Part shown: positions 9,010 through 18,861 of the stretch, one piece after another
How positions within the stretch are numbered: position 1 is the first letter of the stretch
How the letters are laid out: each line of letters opens with the position of its first letter
Assembly (NCBI GenBank): GCA_022496185.1
Contig: WTXG01000478.1
Coordinates: 1-19,913 of the forward strand
Source: Multifurca ochricompacta
Lineage: Eukaryota > Basidiomycota > Agaricomycetes > Russulales > Russulaceae
Length of the DNA: 19,913 nucleotides
Reading direction: 5' to 3'
The notes under the pieces: generated by a model
Databases searched by the model: none
Told to the model about the DNA's origin: nothing
The model's input: the letters and a program-made list of their open reading frames with translations, nothing else
Position numbers and translations under genes: made by a program

Positions 9010-9134
9010 GTCACACCCGTGTCACAAGTCGTTACGAGTGGTCACGCGAATCAAAAACGCGCGGCTCGCGCGCGACACAAGCAAACGTCACGTTCTCGTC
9101 ACATACGATGTCACAAATCTTCGCAAACGTCACA
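9010..9134 (-). promoter_or_regulatory. GTCAC (GTGAC) motif cluster in U3
   Basis: Seven GTCAC pentamers lie in about 125 bp on the + strand, several within ACGTCAC or CGTCAC. In transcript orientation these read GTGAC/TGACGT, the half-site type of ATF/CREB bZIP factors. They lie upstream of the TATA box, where enhancer sites belong. The 3' LTR keeps the cluster but some sites are changed at CpG positions. Confidence 0.35.
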
Positions 9135-9607
9135 GTCAATAAGGTCAGGTGAGGGTCTTGGGAAGTTTTCCCCATGAAGGGATGTCTCCTTGTATATGTG
9201 TTAGAAGTTTGGCATGGAAGATGGGATGAATCTTCCATTTGGGCGGCAATCGCAGTTCGTATGACACGTCTGACAGCTTCTTATGACCTGGAAGGGTCCG
9301 TGGCGTCGAGGCGCTAGTTTAGCGGTGGGGTGTGATGTGTGAATATTTTCCCTTCGAGCCAGACCCAGTCATTGGGTTGATAAGGTGTGAACGTGCTTGG
9401 CTGCGCAGCTAGGGCCTGCTGTGCTTTTGCTAGATTTTCATTGGCCGATTGTCGTAAGTCTTCCCATTGGCGCATTCGTTGGGTTACGAGGGACGTTGGT
9501 GGGTTATCCGTCCACGTGGTCGCGGGGTCCAGCCATGATAAGGGAGAAGGGGTGGCCTTTGTCGTCCTTGGGCCATGAGTTGTGTGCAACTCCGCAGTGA
9601 CAGCCAT
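9135..9607 (-). pseudogene. Element 2 integrase C-terminus, truncated
   Basis: The C-terminal part reads WEDLRQSANENLAKAQQALA, then YQPNDWVWLEGKIF. In a shifted frame follow LSDVSYELRLPPKWKIHP and IFHAKLLTHIQGD, the usual GPY/F-to-chromodomain linker. Frame changes follow near 9190. The coding match stops at 9135 against the LTR of element 1, about where a chromodomain would begin. No chromodomain is therefore left in this copy. Confidence 0.75.
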
Positions 9608-10312
9608 TTGCCCAGTCGTTTTGCGTCATTACACCAGAACCGAGATACTGCTCAACCATTGGTTCATCCGTTCGACTGTCCATCTGTCTGTGGATGGTAG
9701 CCGTGGAGATGTTCTGTACAATCCAGTGTTTACACAGGGCTCTGGCAACGTGATGTAAACCTGGTTCTCGTCGGAATGATCTGGGGAGACCATATGCGGT
9801 AACGTGATCCAGGTACAGTCTTGCCACTTCTTCGCTGTGATTGTTCATTCAGGGTATGAACAGGGCCGCCTTGGAACATCATGGTCGGTGATCGTAAGGA
9901 TGGTATCGAAGCCCAGTGACTCAGGTAGTTTAACAATGAAGTCCATCGCAATGGTTTGGAAAGGGGTCGACGATATGGGGGTAATAGGATGTATTGGCGG
10001 GATTTTGGGTGTGTGTTCACTTTGTTTGCTTGACATGCGGCACATCCCTTGCACGTAACTTTCAACGTCCTTTTTCATGTTGGGCCACCAGTAGTCGCGT
10101 TTGGCAAGGGCATAGGTGTTGGCAATGCCTGGGTGGCCAGCGGAGGGAAGGTCGTGGTGAAAATGGATCACCCCCCTCTTAATGTTGTCGCCACCGGTGA
10201 CAACGAGTCGATCCCATCTTTCCACCAAAGGCCGTTTAGTTCTTTCAAATTGTGCGCATCGGCCCATGAGCGGCATAATTCCTGGTTCATGTTCTGTGAC
10301 ACTTGTGCCCAC
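9608..10312 (-). pseudogene. Element 2 integrase zinc finger and core, degenerate
   Basis: From 10312 the remnants include HFHHDLPSAGHPGIANTYAL and KRDYWWPNMKKDVESYVQG of the HHCC zinc finger. Next come IAMDFIVKLPESLGFDTILT with the first catalytic Asp, then frame changes. The region matching ISDRDTRF in element 3 here reads about PRSFRREPG or, in another frame, IPTRTRF, so the second catalytic Asp motif is destroyed (about 9755-9790). Later sequence (IHRQMDSRTDEPMVEQYL) is a shifted version of the TDGQSER region. The enzyme could not function. Confidence 0.8.
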
Positions 10313-11753
10313 AGGTCCATGTCATGGAGGCTGACTACGGCGGTCTTCGCAAACACTTCCTCAGGAGAACAATAATGTCATTATTGTCATCCTCCCGGTA
10401 TGCATATCCGGCCTTCGTGACAATGCATCTGCTCTCGCATTTTGACTTCCTGCGATGTGTTTCAGGGTGAAATTGTACTCTTCGAGTTCCAACCTCTCGC
10501 GCTACGCGTCGGCTGATTTTATGGGGTTCCTTCCAATACAGCAAGTTGGAATGATCAGTAGATGATAGTTTGATGGGAGTTCCTGCTAGGTAAGGCCTCC
10601 AGTGTCGAAAGCCTTGATAATGGCTAGAGCTCTCTATCCCAGATATCATAATTTCGTTCTGCCGGCGAGAAAGTCTCAGAGTAATATGCCACTGGGTGAA
10701 GTGTCTGCGTGGCATCTCTTTGGTACAGTACTGCTCCATTGCGAAGTGAGAGGCGTCTACTTCCAGTTCGAAGGGGCGGCTCAGGTCGGGTTGAATGAGT
10801 ACTGGCTCTGAGCCGACAATGTCTCTGATCTGCTCAAATGCCTGCTGCTGCGCGGCCCCAATGCCATGGTACGTCCTTCTTTAAGAGATCATTTCATGGT
10901 GTGCAACGCCGGAAAATCCCTTGACAAAGCGTCGGTAGAAGTTACAGAATCCAATGAATGATCGGATCTTTGACACAGGTGGTACAGGCCATTCTCGAAT
11001 TCCTTGCACTTTGATGGGATCCATGCGTACTTGTCCTCCTCTAGAATGACTCCCAGGTATTCGACGCTCCGTTGTTCAAAGGAGCACTTGGCTGGTTTAA
11101 GGTATAAGTCGTGTTCTGTAGGATGTCTAGCACCTGGTGTACTCGTTGTCGGTGATGGTTTAGGTCTCTGAGGTGGCTACAAGGATGTCATCCATATAGA
11201 CCACGACTTCACCAGTAAGAATAAGGTCGCGGAATATGGTTCATCATGGACTGAAACGTTGCCGGTGAATTTGTAAGGCCAAAGAACATGACATTCGGCT
11301 CAAACAGCCCTTGATTTGTCTTGAATGCCGCTTTACATTGGTCACCTTCTTTGATCCTGACATTGTTGTGCCCACCGTACATCCATTTTGGAGAGGGACT
11401 TGTCCCTCATGGTGTCAATGAGTTCGGAAATCAGTGGCAGGGGGTAGGCATTCTTTACAGTATACGCATTGATCTTTCGGTAATCCTGGACAGGTCGCAG
11501 TTGCCATCCTTCTTTTTGATGAAGAAGAAGGGCGAGGCATACTGCGACTTAGATGGGCGAATGTATCCTTTGGCCAGATGTTCTTCCAGGAATCCGTAAG
11601 TGCAGCTTGTTCAGACTGGGACAGGGGGTAGATTTTACAGTCTATGGCGGCCGGCGTATCAGGGAGAAGGTCAATGGCATGATCCATGGTCGCTCCGGAG
11701 GAAACGATGTGACTCTTCCTCGGAGAATACCTTCCAATGCCGCTGGTAAACAT
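10313..11753 (-). pseudogene. Element 2 reverse transcriptase and RNase H, degenerate
   Basis: The RT fingers are at 11753-11415 ([17 protein letters not shown]). The palm contains [14 protein letters not shown] and the YMDD catalytic motif at 11198-11187, but in different frames from each other. The thumb and RNase H (10300-11160) are readable only in short pieces, such as DHSNLLYWKEPHKISRRVAR at 10739-10335. That segment corresponds to the RNase H end and linker of element 3. Many 1-2 base gaps relative to 15150-16870 explain the breaks. Confidence 0.8.
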
Positions 11754-12290
11754 CCGGCACTACCTCGTGATAGGTTTTCTCAGTCTGTCCCTGTACCGCC
11801 TTCTGGGCCAACTCCGATGCTTTGGTGACGTAACAGTAGCCGGGGTCCTCCTCTGTACGCACAGCCTTTATTACTGGATGCCGGATCGCATAATCGTACC
11901 CTAGCGATGTAATAATTGTTGGGTACGAGTCTTTGTCCATGGTTGCGTCAGCCCAGTTTATCTTTGGTTCGAAGGCTGCAAGCCATGGATAACCCAAGTA
12001 AGGTCCTCATCTCCTAGGTCTGTGATCAGGAAGCGAATGGTCTTTGTGATTCCCCAACCTGGACTTGTAGATCTGTGTAGTGGGTGATCTTGCCAGCACG
12101 ATTGGCCGTTCCATCGATATTCCAATATTTTCTCTTGGGGAAGCTCCAGTCTTCCCAGGCCCATTGTTTTAATCAGTCGCGGGTGAATGAAGTTGTCTGT
12201 GGCTCCAGAGTCCACTAATATATCTCGGTCGGCCGTCCTCTGTGTAGTTTCGAAATGAACTGGTATTTTAATGACTTGAATCGACTAGCA
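11754..12290 (-). pseudogene. Element 2 protease and protease-RT linker (frameshifted)
   Basis: The retropepsin active site is intact: VDSGATDNFIHPRLIK, with DSGAT at 12212-12198. The frame continues through MGLGRLELPQEKI and then shifts. FLITDLGDEDL and, in a second frame, MGYPWLAAFEPKINWADA (from 11997) give the C-terminal part. The linker to RT includes DPGYCYVTKASELAQKAVQG. Relative to element 3, a 2-base gap near 12000 separates the two parts. Confidence 0.8.
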
Positions 12291-12429
12291 TACACAGAGG
12301 TAACATGGAGTGCTCGTGCCCAGGCCGATGGGTTTGAGCCTAACAAAATCCTTCTTCGTAAATGCCTTCTCTACTAAGATGGTGCGCACTTCTTCGCTCT
12401 CCTCATCATACTAGCCCATATATCCTGAG

Positions 12430-13970
12430 CCTTTCTTCTTTTGATCGTTTGTCCACAGTGGGTGGGTTGTTATGAATAGGAGCCTCGGCTGTGGTAGTGC
12501 AGCCGCGCGTACTCCCTTTCGGACAGTCTCGGGACATATCCTAGTGCCTTACAGCAGAAGCACCGCCCTTCTTTCACACCTGTCGTTCATCTTCCGTGAG
12601 CGCTGCCGGGCTCGGGCACGTCCGCGGAGGTATCCATGGCGTTTGGATCCCTCTGGGCATGCTGGGCAGGTTTCACTCCAAAGCCGCTTTCCATTGGTCT
12701 CGCGTCTTTCCCTTTTTGGTATCAACTCCAAAGCGTGTTTGGAAGTCGAGGTAGTCTTGTTGTTGTCGTCGGGCGGCGTCGACCCAGTGTCCCAGTCATG
12801 GGGTGGTGGAACTGGATTATGTTTTTGACCAGGGGATTGGGCAACCCTTGTGAGAAGAGGTCAATGTGGCCTCCTCATCTGTGTCATAGCCAGCCCTATT
12901 GCGAGACTTCTGAATTTAGCGACATATGCGTCCAACTCTCCCTTTTCCATCCTAAGGGACTTGAGTTCTCGGGCTGCCTTCTGCTTGGCCTGCCCATCCG
13001 TGAAGGCATCTTTAAACATTCGCGATGGTCTCCCAAAGACCTTCACTCGCGGTACGACGCCCACTCTCAACTTGTTCGTTCAGCCATTCCAGCTGTTCCA
13101 TGGTCCAGTCGTCAACCGCATCCCCTCGAATCAGAGAGAGGAACAAATTGGCCCGTTGAAATGGGTTAACAATTTGTGGGACGTCATGGTTGAAGTTCTT
13201 AAAGGTCGTGAACTCCAGCATGAATTTTTTGCTCTGTGAGCGGTCCCCAGTGAATGTCTGGGGAAGCACTCCTGACAATCGTCCGGACGGGGGAGGGATG
13301 TTTGGTGGTGCCACCACTGGGGCTGGTGGGGCGGGATCCGGAAGCTGAGCGGCGATGGTAGACATGTGTGGAAGGGATGGGGTGACGGTAGCTGTGGATC
13401 GTATTGATATCTGGGGGGTTTGTCAAAGCAGGGGCTCTGAACGTGACAACCTTATGTGCAACCGGAGACGTAGTCGCTGCTAATGCCGGTGCTTCTTCTT
13501 CGCTGGGTTCTTCTACGTACTCCTCTGGTTCGGAGTCCGTGACAATGGCCGGAGGATTTTCTCTCCACGGGCCTAGTCCAAATTCAGGTGGGGCGGGTCC
13601 TGTGGTGACCCAAGAGTGTCAGCTTTCCGAGTATCGGATACAATACCAGACTCTCTTTTCGTCGTCGTATTCTACCGGTTGGTATCTTCCATCGTGATAG
13701 ACGTAGTATCCAAACTCGGATTCAAAATCCTTCCAGGCGGCAGAGCCAAGTACTTGCTGTGAAAGATTATTCTCGTCTCTGCGTTCGATGAGTTCTTCCC
13801 GGAAGAGGGTCTGACTGCGGCTGGAAGCCACTGTGAGAGACTCGACTTGATGTTACGTCCGGTGTGAGACGTTCTGCACGACTTGTGCGACAGCTTCGTA
13901 TGCGTGTTCAGATAAGAGGCCAATAGGGCTTCTTGGAGTTCAGGTGGACGAGTCAAAGTCAAAGGGGCTG
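12430..13970 (-). pseudogene. Element 2 gag remnant
   Basis: The N-terminal part lies at 13962-13619 in two frames (PPELQEALLASYLN; LGSAAWKDFESEFGYYVYHD). The Pro-rich linker and capsid start at 13365 (STIAAQLPDPAPP, then SGVLPQTFTGDRSQSKKFML, NPFQRANLFLSLIRG, WTMEQLEWLNEQ). After a break near 13015 the capsid continues (TDGQAKQKAARELKSLR). The zinc knuckle at about 12510-12560 reads GRCFCCKALG and then goes out of frame: a short gap removes its His codon relative to element 3. The gene is not translatable as one chain. Confidence 0.8.
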
Positions 13971-13984
13971 TTCCCTAGTGACAA

Positions 13985-14426
13985 TGTTAAGCGGAAAGTG
14001 CCAAAAGCACTGAGATGGTCGAGTCAAGGGTTTCAAGGGGAAGTCCAGAAGACAAACACCGATGTATTCAATAAGTCGAGTCTGAGGTCTACAGGGTAGC
14101 TACAGTGGACTTATATACGTAATTCAGTGAGCGTCTACGAGATAAGAACGCGGGGTCAAGTGGGCCCAAATATCCGGGAAGCGGAGGGCATAGAGCCTGG
14201 CTTCTGATAGGGTATTAAGTAAGTGTCCGGTTGTACGATAAGGAGATAAGCGATAACAGAGATAAGGACAGGTAAACATAAGCAAACAAGAAGGTCACGG
14301 GGAGGGACAAAGGGCATGTGATGGATCCCACGATGGAGATGTGATCTGGTAGTGGAGCGTGGGCGGTAGAGAGGGGTCATCGTTGGGGTAAGAAAAAGAA
14401 TACGGGCGAAGACGGGGTTCGTAACA
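13985..14426 (-). repeat. 5' LTR of element 2 (442 bp)
   Basis: On the + strand it runs from TGTTAAGCGG (13985) to TTCGTAACA (14426), with TGTTA/TAACA inverted ends. It separates the gag leader of element 2 from the integrase of element 3, which resumes at 14427 (TTGAGCCAGACCC, matching 9352 onward). A TATA-like TATATAAG lies at about 14117-14110 on the minus strand. No second copy is in the window, so the boundaries rest on the terminal repeats and on the element 3 junction. I found no convincing self-primer match just inside it. Confidence 0.75.
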
Positions 14427-15149
14427 TTGAGCCAGACCCAGTCATTGGGCTGATAAGGTGTGAACGTGCTTGGCTGCGCGGCTAGGGCTTGCTGTGCTTT
14501 TGCCAGATTTTCATTGGCCGATTGCCGTAAGTCTTCCCATTGGTGTATTCGTTGGGTTACTGAGGGACATTCGTGGGCTTATCCGTCCATGTGTGTGCGG
14601 GGTCCAGCCCATGATAAGGGAGAAGGGGGTAGCTTTTGTCGTCCCATTAGGCCATGAGTTGTGTGCAAATTCCGCAGTTGATAGCCACTCCGCCCAGTCA
14701 TTTTGTCGTTCGTTACACCAGAACCGAAGATACTGCTCCAACCATTGGTTTGTCCGTTCAGATTGTCCGTCTGTCTGCGGATGGTAAGCTGTAGAGATGT
14801 TCTGTGCGATGCCCAATGTTTGACACAGGGCTTTGGCAAATGTGGATGTGAATCGGGTATCTCTGTCGGATATAATCTTTTTGGGGAGACCATAGTGGCG
14901 ATATACATGATCCAGGTATAGTCTTGCCACTCCTTCCGCTGTGATCGTCTCATTACAAGGTATGAACAGGGCTGCTTTGGAACAGTCATGGTCAGTGATT
15001 GTGAGAATGGTGTCAAAGCCCAGTGATTCGGGTAGTTTGACGATGAAGTCCATTGCAATGGTTTGGAAAGGGGTTGACGAATATGGGGTAATGGGATTGG
15101 CGGGATTCTCGGGTGTGTATTTACTTTGTTTGCTTGACATGCTGCACAT
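14427..15149 (-). pseudogene. Element 3 integrase core, catalytic triad intact, C-terminus lost
   Basis: A 212-codon open frame (15149-14511) covers the whole rve core. The first Asp is in IAMDFIVKLP (codon at 15050), the second in ISDRDTRFTS (14867) and the Glu in TDGQSERTNQ (14759). There are 60 and 35 residues between them, as expected of DD35E integrases. It continues through WLSTAEFAHNSW and TPFSLIMGWTPHTH. A frameshift near 14600 and the LTR of element 2 at 14427 remove the C-terminal domain, and an upstream frameshift separates the zinc finger. The core is therefore complete, but the enzyme is not. Confidence 0.85.
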
Positions 15150-15985
15150 CCTTGCACATAGTTTTCAACATCCTTTTTCATGTTGGGCCACCAGTAGTCA
15201 CGCTTGGCAAGGGCATAGGTGTTGGCGATACCAGGGTGGCCAGCAGAGGGGAGGTCGTGGTGAAAATGGATCACCCCCCTCTTAATGTTGTCGCCACCAG
15301 TGACAACGAGCCGATCTCCATCTTTCCACCACAGGCCGTTTATTTCTTTCAAATTGTGCGCATCGGCCCATGAGCGACATACTTCCTGGTTCATGTTCTG
15401 TGAAACTTGTGCCCACAGGTCCATATCGTGGAGGCTGACAACGGCAGTCTTCGCAAACACTTCCTCAGGAAGAACAGTGACGTCGTTATTGTCATCCTCT
15501 CCGGTATGCATGTCCGGCCTTCGTGACAACGCATCTGCTCTCGCATTTTGACTTCCTGCGATGTGTTTCAAGGTGAAGTTATACTCTTCAAGTTCCAGAA
15601 CCTCTCGCGCTACGCGTCGGCTGATTTTATGGGGTTCCTTCCAGTACAGCAAATTGGAATGATCAGTGTGAATGACGGTTTTATGGGGGGTTCCTGCCAG
15701 GTAAGGCCGCCAGTGTCGCAATGCTTTGACAATGGCTAGAAGCTCTCTATCCCAGATATCATAATTTCGCTCTGCCAGAAGGTTTCAGAGTAATATGCCA
15801 CTGGATGAAGTGTCTGCGTGGCATCTCTTTGGTATAGTACTGCTCCGTTGCGAAGTGAGAGGCGTCCACTTCCAGCTCAAAGGGGGACTTAAGTCGGGTT
15901 GAATGAGTACTGGTTCTGAGCCGACGATATCTCTAATCTGCTCAAATGCTCTGCTGTGCGGCTTCCCAACGCCATGGTACATCCT
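15150..15985 (-). pseudogene. Element 3 RNase H end and integrase zinc finger
   Basis: An open frame from 15721 contains the RNase H terminal part (TDHSNLLYWKEPHKISRR, FTLKHIAGSQNARADALSRR), the linker, then the HHCC finger. The finger reads HFHHDLPSAGHPG, then YVQGCAACQANK, with two His and the C-X2-C pair visible. It then goes out of frame with the integrase core near 15120. The start of RNase H (15785-15982) lies in other frames; FEQIRDIVGSEPVLIQPDLS is readable there. Compared with element 2 the zinc finger is much better preserved. Confidence 0.8.
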
Positions 15986-16870
15986 TCTTCAAGAGATCAT
16001 TCAGTGGTCGTGCCACGCCTGAAAACCCTTTGACGAAGCGTCGGTAGAAGTTACAGAATCCGATGAATGATCGGACATCTTTGACGCAGGTCGGTACAGG
16101 CCATTCTCGAATCCCTTGCACTTTGATGGGATCCATGCGCACTCGTCCTCCCTCTAGAATGACTCCCAGGTATTCGACGCTCTTTGTTCGAAGGAGCATT
16201 TGGCTGGTTTGAGGTAGAGGTCGTGTTCATGTAGTATGTCTAGCACCTGGTGTACATCGTTCTCGGTGATGGCTTAGGTCGTCAGAGGTGGCTACCAGGA
16301 TATCATCCATATAGACCACAACTTCACCAGTAAGAATAAGGTCGCGGAATATGTGGTTCATCATGGACTGAAACGTTGCTGGTGAATTCGTAAGGCCAAA
16401 GAACATTACATTCGGCTCGAACCCTTGATTCGTTTTGAATGCCGCTTTACATTGGTCGCCCTCCTTGATCCTGACATTATTATAACCCCATCGCACATCC
16501 ATTTTGGAGAAGAGGGATTTATCCTCATGGTGTCGATGAGTTCAGAAATCAGTGGTAGGGGATAGGCATTCTTTACAGTGTACGCATTGATCTTTCGGTA
16601 GTCCTGGACAGGTCGCAGCTTGCCGTCCTTCTTTTTGATGAAGAAGAAGGGCGAGGCATACTGCGACTTGGACGGGCGAATGTATCCTTTGGCCAGATGT
16701 TCTTCCAGGAATTCCGTGAGTGCAGTTTGTTCGGACTGGGACAGTGGATAGATTTTACAATCTATTGCGGCCGGGGTATGGGGAGAAGTCGATGGCATGA
16801 TCCCATGGCCGCTGGGGAAAGCGATGTGACTCTTCTTCGGAGAATACCTTCCAGTGTCGCTGGTAAACAT
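15942..16870 (-). pseudogene. Element 3 reverse transcriptase (frameshifted)
   Basis: The fingers are at 16870-16530: [20 protein letters not shown], then [20 protein letters not shown] and the [15 protein letters not shown] region. A small gap near 16510 shifts the frame. The palm at 16502-16227 reads [38 protein letters not shown] and VVYMDDILVATSDDL, with YMDD at 16313-16302. The thumb at 16199-15942 reads [40 protein letters not shown]. Three frames are thus needed, but each RT motif is intact. Confidence 0.9.
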
Positions 16871-17464
16871 CTGGTACTACATCGTGGTAGGTCTTCTCGT
16901 TCTGTCCTTGTACTGCTTTCTGGGCTAGCTCCGATGCTTTGGTGACATAGCAGTAGCCGGGATCCTCCTCTGTACGCACAGCCCTTGCTACCGGATGTCG
17001 GACTGCATAATCGTAGCCTATCGACGTAATGATTGTTGGATATGAGTCCTTGTCCATCGCGTCAGCCCAGTTTATTTTTGGTTCGAAGGCTGCAAGCCAT
17101 GGATAACCCAAGATAAGATCTTCGTCTCCTAGGTCGGTAATCAGGAAACGAATGGTCCTTGTTATTTCCCCAACCTGGACTTTAGATCCGTGTAGTGGGT
17201 GATCTTGCCGGCACGGTTGGCCGTTCCATCAATGTTCCAGATATTCTTTTCCTGGGGAAGTGCCAGCCTTCCCAGGCCCATCGTTTTAATAAGTCGTGGG
17301 TGAATGAAGTTATCTGTGGCTCCAGAGTCCACTAATATATCTCGGTCGGCCGTCCTCTGTGTAGTTTCAAAATGAACTGGTATTTTTAATGACTTGAATC
17401 GACTAGCATACACAGAGGTGACATGGAGTGCTCGTGCCCAGGCCGATGGGTTTGAGCCTAACAA
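16871..17464 (-). pseudogene. Element 3 protease and linker
   Basis: The retropepsin motif DILVDSGATDNFIHPRLIK is intact, with DSGAT at 17329-17315. The strand MGLGRLALPQEKN follows. After a frameshift near 17160 the protein continues from 17111 with MGYPWLAAFEPKINWADAMD, the flap and C-terminal part. The linker towards RT reads DPGYCYVTKASELAQKAVQG and [16 protein letters not shown]. The only visible lesions are frame changes; no catalytic residue is lost. Confidence 0.85.
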
Positions 17465-17530
17465 AAATCCTTCTTTGCAAACGCCTTTTCCACTAAGATG
17501 GCGCGCACTTCTTCACTTTCCTTCATCATA

Positions 17531-18662
17531 TTAGCCCATATATCCTGAGCTTTCTCCTCTTTCGATCGTTTGTCCACAGGGGGGGTTGTTATGAACAGGG
17601 GCTTCAGCTGTGGTGGTTGCAGCCGCAACACGTACTCCCTTCTTGGGACAATCCCGGGACATGTGTCCCAGTGCTCTACAGCGGAAGCACCGTCCTTCCT
17701 TCATCAGTGTCTGCCGTTCATCTTCTGTGAGCGCTGCCCGAGCTCGGGCGCGGTCTGCAGAGGTGTCCATAGCGTTTGGATCCCTCTGGGCATGCTGGGC
17801 AGGCTTCACTCCGAAAGCCGTTTTCCATTGGTCTCGCGTCTTTCCCTTCTTTGTATCAACTCCAAAGCGTGTTTGGAAGTCGAGGTAATCCTGCTGTTGT
17901 CGTCGGGCGGCGTCGACCCAGCTATCCCAGTCATGGGATGGTGAAATTGGATTATGTTTGACCAAGGGATTGGCAACCCTTGGGAAAAGAGGTCCAACGT
18001 GGCCTCTTCATCTGTATCATAGCCGCCCTATTTGCGAGACTTCTGAACTTGGCGACATAAGTCCAACTCTCCCTTTTCCATTCTAAGGGACTTTAGTTCT
18101 CGGGCTGCCTTCTGCTTGGCCTGCCCATCCGTGAAGGCATCTTTAAACCTTTCAGCGATGGTCTCCCAAAGACCTTCACTAGTGGTACGACATCCACTCT
18201 CAACTTGTTCATTCAGCCATTCCAGCTGTTCCATGGTCCAGTCGTCAACCGCATCCCCCGAATCAGGGAAAGGAACAGATTGGCTCGTTGAAATGGATTG
18301 ACAATCTGTGGGACGTCATGGTTGAAGTTCTTAAAGGTCGTGAACTCCAGCATGAATTTTTTGCTCTGTGAGCGGTCCCCGGTGAATGTCTGGGGGAGCA
18401 CTCCTGATAATCGTCCGGACGGGGGAGGAATGTTTGGGGTGCTGCTGCCACTGGTGGTGGGACAGGGTCTGGAAGCTGGGCGGCAATGGTAGACATATTT
18501 TGGTAAAATGGGGTGACGGTGTTGGTGGATTGTATAGAGATCTGGGGAGTTGTCAAAGCAGGGGCTCTGAATGTGACAACTTGGGTGCAACTGGGGCTGT
18601 AGACGATGCTAATACCAGTGCTTCTTCGCTTTGTTCTTCTACATACTCCTCTGGTTCGGGAG
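17531..18662 (-). pseudogene. Element 3 gag capsid and zinc knuckle
   Basis: The capsid begins in the frame from 18590 (SGRLSGVLPQTFTGDRSQSK, NPFQRANLFLSLIRG) and shifts at about 18260 to WNEQLEWLNEQ-type sequence (18234-18028). A gap near 18030 follows, then the C-terminal part at 17965-17531 (WDSWVDAARRQQQDYLDFQT, MDTSADRARARAALTEDER). The zinc knuckle at 17689-17648 is intact: GRCFRCRALGHMSRDCPKKG, C-X2-C-X4-H-X4-C. The 5' part of gag is separated by the foldback insertion. It is a better copy than gag of element 2, which has lost the knuckle His. Confidence 0.85.
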
Positions 18663-18861
18663 TAGTGTGTTTAAAAGTCCAGTCCATTGGACCGAAAAAA
18701 GACCGCAAACCAGACTGGACCAGACTGATGGCAACCGGACCACCAGTTGCAGTTGCCCCAATTTTTCACACATGCAGTCTGCAGCATCAACAATGATAGA
18801 CTGCCTAAAAACCGGACTAGACCGGTATGGACCGGTCTGGACCGGTCTTTTTGGTGCCTTA

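Larger units (their letters stand above)
1722..9134 (-). mobile_element. Element 1: Ty3/gypsy chromovirus with two LTRs and an extra 3' ORF
   Basis: On the minus strand the order is 5' LTR (9134 to 8472), PBS, gag with zinc knuckle, protease, reverse transcriptase, RNase H, integrase with chromodomain, an extra ORF, polypurine tract, 3' LTR (2186 to 1722). RT-RNaseH before IN is the Ty3/gypsy (Metaviridae) order, and the chromodomain makes it a chromovirus. The internal region (about 6.3 kb) is longer than that of compact chromoviruses because of the extra ORF. Gag-pol is broken by many frameshifts and stops, so the copy is not autonomous. Flanks differ (GGTAC at 1717-1721, GTCAA at 9135-9139), so no target-site duplication is seen. 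Confidence 0.9.
8472..9134 (-). repeat. 5' LTR of element 1 (663 bp)
   Basis: In element orientation it runs from TGTGACGTTTG (9134) to CCTGGCTGTGACA (8472), with TG...CA ends and short TGT.AC inverted termini. It matches 1722-2186 apart from two blocks missing there. It follows truncated integrase sequence of element 2 at 9135, which fixes the outer boundary. The first part (9134-9010) is packed with GTCAC motifs; the promoter and primer sequences are at 8796-8752. Confidence 0.9.
9135..14426 (-). mobile_element. Element 2: 3'-truncated Ty3/gypsy element of a second family
   Basis: One LTR (13985-14426) is followed on the minus strand by gag, protease, RT, RNase H and integrase remnants, ending at 9135 inside the C-terminal pol sequence, where element 1's LTR begins. 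The sequence closely matches element 3 over its whole shared length (for example 9354 onward with 14433 onward, and 11460-12340 with 16560-17500) and differs clearly from element 1. It has many single-base and short indels relative to element 3, so almost no domain stays in one frame. No 3' LTR or 3' end of this copy is visible to the left of element 1. Confidence 0.85.

Noticed and set aside
1722..9134. Element 1 as an active autonomous retrotransposon
   Set aside because: Multiple frameshifts and stops in gag and pol and an altered protease site rule out a full polyprotein from this sequence as given.
13960..14120. A self-primer/PBS pair for element 2
   Set aside because: The sequence after the LTR (TTGTCACTAGGG on the minus strand) has only partial similarity to the complement of the expected transcript start, and it is not a tRNA-type TGG site either.
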